Source: Nephromyces sp. MM_2019
Lineage: Eukaryota; Apicomplexa; Aconoidasida; Nephromycida
Assembly (NCBI GenBank): GCA_015657535.1
Contig: JADHZB010001113.1
Span: 1-60,081, forward strand
Reading direction: 5' to 3'
Length of the DNA stretch: 60,081 nt
A program made the position numbers and the translations under genes. Under the pieces are notes generated by a model. It saw nothing but the letters and a program-made list of their open reading frames with translations. It made no database searches and was not told the origin of the DNA. Shown piece by piece: positions 35,201 to 44,282 of this stretch (position 1 is its first letter; each line of letters begins with the position of its first letter).

Positions 35201-37842
35201 ACACAAGATAACACAAGCATGCACGCAAGATAACACACACACAAGGCAACGCAGACACATACAAAGGAACACATACACACACAAGATAACACACACGTAA
35301 ATATAGAACTTCTCCCTGAACATACCCTAGGTCCTATAGTATTCCTGATTGCAGCAAGCTCCCTGCGAGTATCCAGTATGCAGGCAAAGTTAAGATACTC
35401 CTTCATAGCAGTACTACCTGACTCATACTCCTGCAGTGGCATAGAAAACATCAAAAGAAGCCTCTATCAGTAAATGACATACTTATAATACTGTGTGTGT
35501 GTGCGTATAAGAAACTTCAAGAATAACCTTGAAGAGGAAAGTATTATACTAGGCTACAAGGCCTGAAATTATAAATGGCAGTGAAAATGAGCAGGAAATT
35601 GAACACACAAAGACACAGTTCAAGTGTTTGGCGCTATCAGTGGAGATTAGAGATGACCAGCAAAAAAGGGGGTGCTTTTCTGAATGTCAAGAGTACAAGA
35701 CACAGACACACCGTAGGAGGGGATATTAGTGTATAGTAGGAAGAAGCGCTTTACTAAAGACTGAAGTCGGTGGCCAAAAATGCAGGTATAAGCAGGAGAG
35801 CTTCTACACACGAAGAAAAGCGCGTTTAACACACACACAAAGTGTTGTGCTACACAGAGGATCGCATGCCGCACAAAGAAGATCACATGTTGCACACAGA
35901 AGATTGCATGCTGCACACACACTAAAAATCACACACACAAACACGCACGCCACACACACAACCTCATCACTCTTCACACCCAAATACTCCAACTAAAGCA
36001 CTCACAAACACCATCTAAAATGCAAATAAATTTTTGTGCGTTACTCCACAAAAGCCACCAAAAAAACGTCAAACATTCCACCTCCTTCTTCTTTGTTTAA
36101 AGTAGCTAAATGACAGATTCCATCATCATCAATAGCTCCAAATAACGTCAGTAAAAAGGGAAAACAAAGCATAAGTTCTTGGCATTTCTGATGATTTCTT
36201 TTCATCATATCTACGATGCAAGCTGCCTTTTGTAACTCTCATCAATATGGCATAAAAGTAAAGCTCATTCACACACTGTTATCTCCAACTAAAAAGTATC
36301 ATTCCAGAGCTGTTGCGAAAAGCATTTCAACGCTCTCGCGATTGCTTTCAAAATATTTCAAAAATCGGTGAGAATGAAACGTTTTCGACGAAAATACCTG
36401 AAAAGATCACAATCTTCACGTATATCTCACCTGCGAAACATTCCCCTTAAGCTGCAGGACGCAGCCTCCCCATGTGAAGATAGCTGTACGTACATAGGGC
36501 TTAATAATATACTCTTTCTCCGGTACCATCTCCTTTCCAAAGATTTCAGCGGTATTCACAGCGGTTTTATCACCTGTGCGCTTGGAGCCTTGCCGAGCTT
36601 CCACGCTGCCTCCACTAAGAAGCTGAAAAAGCAAGAGGCAAAGCAGTGGCAGGAGAGCTTCAACGTGTTGGAATAAATGGAAACAGGGGGTGGAAGTAGG
36701 TGGATGGGATTAGTTGGGTGGGATTTGGTGGGTGGGATTAGGTGGGTGGGATTAGGTGGGTGGAAGTAGGTGGGTGGAATTAGGTGGGTGGAATTAGGTG
36801 GGTGGAATTAGGTGGGTGGAAGTAGGTGGATAGAGTCAGGTCGGTGGGATTAGGTGGGTGGGATCAGGTGGGTGGAAGTAGGTGGATGGGATTAGGTGGA
36901 TGGGATTAGGTGGGTGGAATTAGGTGGGTGGAATTAGGTGGGTGGAAGTAGGTGGGTGGAAGTAGGTGGATAGAGTCAGGTCGGTGGGATTAGGTGGGTG
37001 GGATCAGGTGGGTGGAAGTAGGTGGGTGGATAATAACTGATAAGTTGGGGTATTTCATGAAATGTATAGGTTCATATAGAGACTGTTAAACTGGTGAAAA
37101 AAATTTAGAAAGGAAATTGTGTGTGGGTGCGTAAAAATACATTTTGAAGATTATCTCAAAGAATCCTGAAGATTTCAGTAAATCTAGAGAAGAGGTTGTG
37201 TTTGTGTGTGTGTGTGCATTCGCAGAAATATCATTTAGAAGATTATCTCAAAGAACCTTGAAAAAACCAAATCTGCTTGGATAGCAACAAAACAGCACTT
37301 ATCAGCATTAGATGCAACACACAAGGAGAAGGCAAAATTAGAGCTATACACATGTGCTTCTGCTTCCTTGAAGCAAACCAATGAGTCATCTTCATCACCT
37401 ATCAGCCATCAGAAGACACACAGTGCGGAAGGAGAATTCATAGCTACAAGCTCTTTTTGTATGTATAATGCAGTGAAAGTGAAGTGAGGAATGCTCACTA
37501 CCCTGAGATTCCTGAATAATTACACACACACAAAGTTCTTAAGTGTTTTCGTTCTCTAATTCACGTACACAAGCAGGTCTAAAGTATTTTTACCCTTTAA
37601 TTTACACACACACGCAGTTTTCACACACCTTCACTCTCCACCTCGCACACACATGCAGCTTCTAAACCCCCTCACCCTCCACTTAGAAACTCCCATCCAA
37701 ATACCTTAACTGTTAGCCAGTTTTGAGGGTTTTGCATGCTTTCGGTGGGAGCGTTTGCTGCGATTATCCTCAACTCTTTGAAAGGTCGAAGAGTGACCGT
37801 CCGTGGCATCAACTGCTGCGTCTTTTCCATCTTTTCCACCAT
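29291..37842 (-). CDS. CLP1: Clp1-family polynucleotide kinase / pre-mRNA cleavage factor subunit (11 exons, 565 aa)
   Basis: Exons (minus order): 37842-37705, 36622-36431, 35430-35326, 34350-34217, 33579-33520, 33430-33283, 32529-32400, 31880-31576, 31187-31019, 30150-29987 and 29443-29291; all phases agree. N-terminal beta domain: TAEIFGKEM and TAIFTWGGCVLQLKG (exon 2), matching the Clp1 pattern AEIFG.EL..FTW.GC. P-loop: GSVSSGKSS (158-166 in VLVTGSVSSGKSSVCQLL), then IFIELDPR. The middle has LPGTIGG and GFVINAPWQ..ELVEIFKVDVIMVID, the Clp1 'G..(I/V)N....L..(I)..F.VDV..V.D' block. The C-terminal domain has RCSIAGMLHVHSVE. Clp1 works in 3'-end processing of mRNA and, in animals, tRNA splicing, in the nucleus. 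It is longer than yeast or human Clp1 (about 425-445). The start ATG could be one codon cluster earlier or later (two Met near 37842). Confidence 0.9.
30463..30565. repeat. 30-bp tandem repeat, 3+ copies, in a CLP1 intron
   Basis: ACACACAAGTCACGAAAAAA then TCACTTATAT, 30 bases, is repeated three times almost perfectly and continues into CA repeats. It lies between CLP1 exons 9 and 10. The plus-strand open frames across it are repeat artefacts. Confidence 0.95.
32935..32992. repeat. 12-bp tandem repeat (ACACATTATCAC)4
   Basis: Four near-perfect copies, followed by further CA-rich DNA to about 33115. It lies in the CLP1 intron between exons ending 33283 and starting 32529. Sense-strand reading is GTGATAATGTGT. 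Confidence 0.95.
34380..35300. repeat. CLP1 intron 3 minisatellite (ACACACACAAGATAAC)n
   Basis: About 50 copies of a 12-20 base unit, CACACACAAGATAACACA with variable CA length and ATGC or CATAC insertions, fill most of the intron between exons 3 and 4. In transcript sense it reads UGUUAUCUUGUGUG. It spans an assembly gap at 34796-34889. The long Val/Leu/Cys/Tyr open frames on the minus strand are translations of this repeat and not genes. Confidence 0.95.
34796..34889. other. Assembly gap (94 N)
   Basis: A run of 94 N inside the minisatellite. Its length is unlikely to be the true one, since the array is too repetitive to assemble with short reads. It is intronic in CLP1 and so does not affect the protein. 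Confidence 0.99.
36676..37035. repeat. 15-bp G-rich minisatellite (GGTGGGTGGAATTAG)n in CLP1 intron 1
   Basis: About 23 units of GGTGGGTGGRATTAG/GGTGGGTGGAAGTAG with sporadic variants and a higher-order repeat (the block from about 36810 is repeated from about 36950). It begins 55 bases upstream, in minus sense, of CLP1 exon 2. The plus strand has regularly spaced G-runs able to form G-quadruplexes. The transcribed RNA carries the C-rich complement. Confidence 0.95.
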
Positions 37843-38806
37843 AAAGAAGGTGGAGTTTCCACCCCATTCAATATATATCAAAGAAGTTGGTAACAAACAT
37901 CAATAGTAGGCAAAAACTGCTTAAACTATGCTTTGTTTACCGTTTCTAGTGGGTGGTTGTTACAACGAGTGTGTGTGTGTGTATCTTCGCTACACCTGCG
38001 TCTGTCTGTATATCTACACTACATCCACGTCACTGTATGTGCGTGTCTTCATATATGCACACAATTCTTTGTGGAGTCAATACATAGCTAACACTATATT
38101 CCCAGCTTGCTTCCTGCTTCTACTGCACACCCCGTGAACCCGATTTGCCAAAGAAAATCTGCATTGCAGAAGAAGATGAAAGCAACAAACACACACCTTG
38201 TGAATACATATAGATATTATACTAGCACACAGTCTGAAGGAAAATGAAAGTCTTGGCGCTAATACAAGGAAATTACTCGCTAAAAGCTGATGAAAGGCTC
38301 AGAAAAGGTGGCTTGAAACATCCAAGCAACACGCGCATCACACAGGCATCACACACACATCACACACGCACGACACATACATCATACACACATCATACAA
38401 ACATCATACACAGACATCACGCACTCAGACTATTGAATGAAGATGGAGTTTGATTGAATAGGCTGGTATCTTTGGTATTTTGCTTTGAAGTTAGGAACTT
38501 TGGATGAAGGAGGAAGTTGTGATTATAGGCAAGGAAAGTGTGTGCGAAACACAAAGTGTGTGTGCCAAACTTGATATAACGCAGTAAATTTTATTAAGCA
38601 GCTAGAAGCGAGTAACTAACTAGAAGGAAGTAAGCAAATGGAAGAATAAAACTGACACACAACCACAGGAAATATCTTCGTCCAAAATGCCTTTGAAGAT
38701 ACCAAAAGTTTAAAAAAATTTGGGAAATAATAAAAAAACTTGAAGATATTCAAAAAGAAAATGAAATTTTATGATTGCTGGTATATTATAAATCAAAATT
38801 TGATGC
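37843..38806. other. CLP1 upstream region; possible divergent plus-strand start
   Basis: A plus-strand ATG at 37928 (MLCLPFLVGG) 86 bases from the CLP1 start is followed by TG-rich sequence, so a divergent gene may start here. 38336-38425 is a CATCACACA/CATCATACA repeat. 38520-38800 is AT-rich and ends at the 3' end of the minus-strand 84-residue gene. No gene is assembled. Confidence 0.3.
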
Positions 38807-39268
38807 TCAGCGACTCTGCCAATAATCGCTGTGGTAGTCAGGAAGTCTATTGGCACACACGCACACAGCAGTCTTAGCACATGGTTGCATCAACACACAC
38901 AGGTATTGAAAGGTAGATGCATCCACACACATATCACACGCACATACGCGTGACACACACACACACGCGTGACACGCACACCCGCGTGACACACACACAC
39001 GCATAACACGCACATACCCGCACACACACAACACACACACGCGCTCCAGCTACCTATAACCCTCCCCTCCTCGCCAAGCTATCGCCGAAAGTGCCAATAA
39101 ACCTGCAAAAAAGCTGTCAATCGCTACTTTCCCACAAAAAGGGAAAAAACGTCGAAAAAACCTCAAAAATATCAAGAAGAGGATGTTTTTACAAAAAGCT
39201 CCACAAATTCTTCCCTTCATCTTGAAAAATACCATTCGCTTTTTGTATACATGTGGTGTTACATGCAT
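38807..39268 (-). CDS. 84-aa basic membrane protein, unknown function (2 exons, complete)
   Basis: Exon 1 39268-39054 and exon 2 38846-38807 (TGA) join in phase 2 across a TG-rich intron (sense strand), donor GTAGCT, acceptor CCAATAG. The protein has a basic N-terminus (HVYKKRMVFFKMKGR), a Phe-rich hydrophobic stretch (NILFLIFLRFFRRFFPF), one likely transmembrane segment (SFFAGLLALSAIAW) and a short polar tail ending LPDYHSDYWQSR. The layout resembles small inner-membrane subunits of mitochondrial respiratory complexes, but I see no family signature, so this is only a guess. Start choice: the first ATG of the open frame. Confidence 0.65.
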
Positions 39269-40086
39269 ACATTAGTTGGAATGGCAATTCTTCAGTGTTA
39301 CTGAGTAGCAGCTTTATCCCGTAGTCTTTCACCTTCTTTTGAGCTTCTTCTTGCATTTTCTATCCTTTTTACTCATCTTCTCATCTTGCTTCTCGTTTTA
39401 CCTTTTTTTCCTGTTCGTTTCCCTCTTCTCCCTCTTCTCCTCTGTCAGGAAAACACACAATGATGCGCACTTTCCTTTTTTTATCGCGTCACATTGAGGA
39501 GTGAGCGTATTTTATGTTGTTCAGGCGAGCAAGCTTGATGCTTTACCTCGTTTAGAAGCTCTGAAGATGGAGGAAATGACATCCATGCGTATGATTTTAA
39601 CTTCTTCAAACTGTGGAAGAGTCGCATAGGGCTGAATGTATACATTTTATCGTTTTATAATCTTTTGAAGAAATAATAAAAAGCCTTTAAATCCTTTCTG
39701 GAATTGATGGCGTTGCGTGTGAAAAGAGGAAATTTTTAGGGTTAAGTATTGTTTAAAAGATTAGATATTTGTAAGCTAACTGCTTCTTCTGTTTCTTGAA
39801 ACACTTGAGGTTTTCTTTTAAAGCCTTCAATACAGAAATTCGTGAAAATTTCGCTTTTTTTCACTTTTTGTATTTCTTTTTGACAATTTTATGTTATTTT
39901 CTTCTTATGTTTGGCTGAGCCCCATCTTCTGATTGATCTTGTCTCATCTTTTTCTCTGTTTCATATCATCATCTTCTTCCTTTTTCCTCATCCCCCCTTT
40001 CCCTGTTTCTCCTCATCCCCACCCCTCTTTCCACCCCCTGCCTCCCTCCTACTTTTAACAACCCAACCCTCCCCCCACTCAACCCG
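39269..40086 (+). other. Upstream of FtsH; exon-like segment and long pyrimidine tract
   Basis: After TTGTTCAG at 39525 a plus-strand frame reads ASKLDALPRLEALKMEEM and continues to a TAG near 39627; it looks like a terminal exon of a short plus-strand gene whose start I could not place. An upstream segment (MMRTFLFLSRHIEE, from 39461) is also open, but its phase does not fit. 39340-39450 and 39950-40085 are long C/T-rich tracts. The second runs directly up to the FtsH start codon, and there is no AG acceptor in it. Confidence 0.35.
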
Positions 40087-43000
40087 ATGGCATCGTATCA
40101 AACTTCACCCCCACCCGCCAGGGTTTCACCACCACTCTTTGGCAACTCCCCCTACGTTTACACCCCACCAACACACACCCCCCAGATGAGAACATCCCAA
40201 TCCCCCCCCCCCTCTTCCTCCTTATCATACTTCACGATGTTTTCTATGGGAGTTATATTTGGGTTTGTTCTTTGGTCGCTAATGGTATCCTTCATATCTC
40301 TCTCTGTCATAACCGAGAACAACCCTCCTCCCCCCTCTAATCCATCTTCACGCACCTCTTCTACCCAAAATAGACAGACATCCCCAGGAGGAGCTTCTCC
40401 TCCTGCTTCTTCTGCCCCTTACACGGCGGTGAAATTTGATGATATTGTTGGTGTAGACGAAGCAAAGACTGAGTTGTATGATGTGATTGATTTTCTTAGA
40501 CATCCAGCGCGATATGCATCACTAAACGCAAGGGTACCTCGTGGTGTGTTGTTAGTGGGACTCCCAGGAACAGGAAAAACCCTCTTGGCTCGAGCAGTTG
40601 CTACAGAAGCAAATATTTCCTGCCTCATCTCTGTCTCAGGCTCAGAGTTTGTTGAGATGTATGTGGGCTTAGGAGCGAGAAGAATAAGAAAGCTCTTCCA
40701 AGATGCTCGTGCCAACGCTCCCTGCATCATCTTCATCGACGAATTTGATGCTTTGGCTACTCGGCGAAGTGTTAATCTTCACGAGTTTAGTCGGGAACAT
40801 GATCAGACGTTGAATCAGCTGCTGGTGGAGATGGATGGTTTTAACACAGGCTCTAATTCTCAATCGGTGGTTATCGTTTTGGCTGCTACAAACAGATTTA
40901 GCTCTCTCGATCCAGCCCTTCTCCGGCCCGGAAGATTCGATCGCATAGTGCGTATATCACTGCCTGATACTATCGGAAGAGAGCGTATACTGAAGCTTTA
41001 TCTGGATAGAGTTCCGTCTAAAGTGGAAGCAGAGAATGTCAGTGCACTTGCCAGGGTGACCAGTGGATTTTCCGGTGCCGATCTCGCAAATCTCGTTAAT
41101 GAAGCCGCTATAATGGCTGCAAGAGGGAGGAAGATATGTGTTATGTATGAAGACCTCATTCAGGCTCGAGATAAGATTAGTTTGGGGCCGAGTAGGCTGT
41201 CAGTGACTGTCCCAATGAAACAGAAGGAAGCTACTGCTTATCATGAAGCTGGGCATGCCTTGGTTGCCTACTTCTTGTATCCTCTCACTGATCCCATACA
41301 TCAGGTATAGTGGTGGGTGGGGGGTGTGCGTGTGTTAAATTTTTGGTGTGTGGGTGAAAGATTTTCTATACCTGAAACATTTTGTGGGCGCACGTACGTT
41401 TATGGGTGAGCTGAAGCATGTGTGTGCACAAGTTTGTAGGTAGAATTGCTCCACTTGAACATGGCTATTACCTGGGGGTGGCTGCATTGTGGTGATTTGT
41501 GGGAATGTTTTGAGGGGAAGTTGCTTGTTTACCAGGCAGCAGTTATTGAGATAGTATCCGGAACACACACAAGTTTTTTCAACCTTTTTTACGGCTGTTA
41601 ATCTCTGGTCATTTAGCACACACACATCTTCAAGATCTCCCTCTTCTTAAGGAGTTAGGAAGATCTTGAAATAGAGATGTTTCGCGTTATAATCGAACAT
41701 TGCTACGATTTAGACGTTGCCTTTGGTTTGTGCTTTATGAAAAGCTGTTTTGTGTGTATAAACTGCAGTTTTGGCAGTGTTTTTATGGTTATGAAGAAGA
41801 TTTTGATTATTGTGCAAAATGGTCAAAGCTCTTTCCATCTTTTTTTGAGATTTTTGGAAATATTTTTCTAGATTTACTTGTACTTTGTAGTTTTTTGCTA
41901 TCTTTTATTATATCATAATTTGCAGGTGTGGCTTGGTCTTCTGCTAGTTTTGGTATCTTCGTGATAATTCTACCTTTTTTGCCAGTTGATGTTGCTTGGT
42001 TGATGTTTTCGATGTGTGTTTAACTTGGTATAGAGTTGCCTCTGTGGAAACGATGCTAAACTCAATTTTTGGAGCTTCTGAAACGCTTTGCTGCTGTGTG
42101 TTGAATATTGTTTGATGTTTTTGAATTTGGTGGGTTTTTGTTGTTTTAGAGTTTCTGCCTTGCTGCTTTCGCTGCTGTGTTGCTGCTTTCGCTGCTTTCT
42201 CTGATATTTTGCTGTTCTCTATACTCTATAGCTTCTCACTTTTATCAATCTCATTAGCTGAGATATGGCTTCAACCAGTTGTTTTGGCATTCTTCTCTAC
42301 ACTTTCAGATATTTTATCTGAAGATGGCAAACTTTAACAAACTGCTCTCGGTGGCTGCATAACTCTCTGTTTCTCTCTACTCCTTTCTCTCTGCCCCCCT
42401 TTTGTCCCTCTTTATCTACCCCCTCTTTCTCTGTCTCTCTAGCCCCTTTCTCTCCCCACCCTCTATCCTCTCTCTACCCCCTCTCTTCCCCCTCTCTACG
42501 CCCGCTCTCCCCCCACTCCCTGCCGTCTCTCTCTCTAGGCTACTCTCTGTCTGACATTACCCTCTCCCCCTTCAGATAACCATAGTCTTCCATGGAGATG
42601 CTCTCGGAGTAGTTGAACTCACCCCTTCTGAAGACACCTACACACACATCAAAGCGAAGCTACAAGCTCGTATGGCAGTAGCGATGGGAGGGAGAACCGC
42701 AGAAATTCTCGTTTTTGGTAGGGAAAACGTCAGTAGCGGAGCTTCTAGCGACATCAGAACAGTCACTAGGATAGCTGAGAAGATGGTGAAGGAGCTAGGC
42801 ATGTCTGAGAGATTAGGGCCTTTAGATCTAAGGGGCACATTGAGTGGGAAAGTCGCTGCTCAGGTGGAAGCAGAGATTATGAGATTTGTGAAGAATGCAG
42901 TAGTTACAGCAGAGAGGATTCTTCGAAAGTATAGGAAGGAGCTTGGGGTGGTTGCGAGAGCTTTACTGGAAAAGGAGACGTTAAGTGGGAGTGAATTGGA

Positions 43001-43711
43001 GAAGTTGTTGAGGAGAGAGAGTGGAGATGTGTTTGGAGTAAGTGGGGAAGTTTTTATGGGGGAGAGTTTTAATGGGTTGGGATGGGTGTTGGGATGTGTG
43101 TGCGGGTTGTTGGGGTGTGTAGAGGTTGATGGGGTGTGTGTACGGGTTTTTTGGGTGTGTGTGGGAGTTTTTGGGGTGTGTGTGGGGGTTGTTGGGGTTT
43201 GTGGATGTTGGGATTTATGGGCGTGTTTGGTGTGTGTTAGTGCTGCTGGCCTCTGTGCTGTTTGTCTGTGTGTGTGGTTTGGTGTGTGCTTTTTCTCTTT
43301 GTTTATACGTTGTGTGTGATTGTGCATAACCGTATATGCTTTCATCATCTGATTTCTATCGTGTCTTTAGGTAGTCTTGCTTTATTCTTAATGTTTGTCT
43401 GTGTGTGTGGTAGTTTGTTAAGAGCTGTGTACACACGCACATCTCTGAAAAACTTCATTATGTATTATCACACCAAACACGCACATATATCTCATTCAAT
43501 TCCGCTGTGGGTGGCGTCTTCACAGAATAGCCTCGCCTTCATAAAGGATTCTCTAAAGAGCTTTTCGGGTAGCAACACAAATTCCTCCTCTCCCGCCGGA
43601 AAACCTGCCTCAGCCATCGCTGGTGGGAACCAGTTGACGAAGATATCTAGCATTTGGAAAGATGCTATGCTTTACATCACTGGTATGCTAGGGCTTCGCG
43701 GAAATGCATAG
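40087..43711 (+). CDS. FtsH: FtsH-type ATP-dependent zinc metalloprotease (complete, 3 exons, 621 aa)
   Basis: Exons 40087-41304, 42576-43037 and 43526-43711 (TAG), all phase 0. The N-terminus is Pro/Ser-rich (1-49), with one transmembrane segment (about 51-76, FSMGVIFGFVLWSLMVSFI). AAA domain: Walker A GLPGTGKT (158-165), pore loop FVEMYVG (188-194), Walker B IIFIDEFDA (214-222), second region of homology with arginine fingers ALLRPGRFDR (277-286). M41 protease: HEAGH (386-390) and the third zinc ligand Asp465 in SSGASSDI. One membrane span suggests an i-AAA/Yme1-like or plastid-type enzyme that degrades membrane proteins in an organelle. The Pro-rich N-terminus is not a clear targeting peptide. 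The C-terminal exon is divergent. The second intron is TG-rich; the first (1271 nt) is TG-poor and ends in a 230-base pyrimidine tract. Confidence 0.95.
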
Positions 43712-43735
43712 AAGGCTCACGAAAACACACCTCTG

Positions 43736-44282
43736 ATGCTGCACACGGATAAAGTATTGAGTGTGTGTTTGGGTGTTCAAGCACACGCACACTCTGTATA
43801 TACATCAGGAGGCAAGGATTCCTCAAATTTAAGAGCTTTCTCTCTTCTAAATACATAGAGATATAGATATAGCTATATCTATAGAGAGAGATATATATAT
43901 ATACGCCGCTCTTTCTGTTTGTGTGTGCAATAAGCATCTCGGTTTCGTTCAGAATTTATATCTTCTCAAGGAGCTTTTTCTCCTACATCTTCTCAAGGAG
44001 CTTTTGCTTCTACTTCTTCCTTTTACTGCTACTTTTAGCTCGACTTTAGAGAGAAGTATGTATGAAGAAGAGAATGCAGAAGAAGATAAAGCAGAAGAAA
44101 AGAAAGATGAAGAGAAATCAGAAGAAGATGAGGAAGAACAATGGACAAACTACATGATTCTAGCTAGCTCAGTGGCGACTTCTTTTTCTATTTCTGTTTG
44201 CTATGCATATATGCACACCTTTAACCTAATAAAGACGGATGCAATGACTAAAATCGCACTGATGTATACTGAAGCGTCTTGA
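43736..44282 (+). CDS. 115-aa protein: Leu-rich N-terminus, acidic stretch, C-terminal hydrophobic segment
   Basis: Exon 1 43736-43753 (MLHTDK) starts 24 bases after the FtsH stop. Exon 2 43953-44282 joins in phase 0 (donor GTATTG, acceptor CGTTCAG). The protein has a duplicated Leu-rich block (LLKELFLLHLLKELLLLLL), then a 35-residue Glu/Lys/Asp-rich stretch (EEENAEEDKAEEKKDEEK), then one hydrophobic segment (YMILASSVATSFSISVCYAY). The layout suggests a tail-anchored or small membrane protein. The Leu repeats come from a TCTTCTCAAGGAGCTTTT direct duplication in the DNA. No family is recognised. The intron carries an AT palindrome at 43855-43905. Confidence 0.5.

Noticed and set aside
34380..35300. 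CRISPR-like regularly spaced repeats
   Set aside because: There are no unique spacers of constant length; it is a eukaryotic intronic minisatellite.
34363..35454. 363-codon minus-strand open frame, Leu/Val/Cys/Tyr-rich
   Set aside because: It is a translation of the CLP1 intron minisatellite and runs through the N gap. Only its first part overlaps the genuine exon 35430-35326.
36368..36676. 102-codon plus-strand frame
   Set aside because: It lies antisense to CLP1 exon 2, which has family support and correct splice phase.
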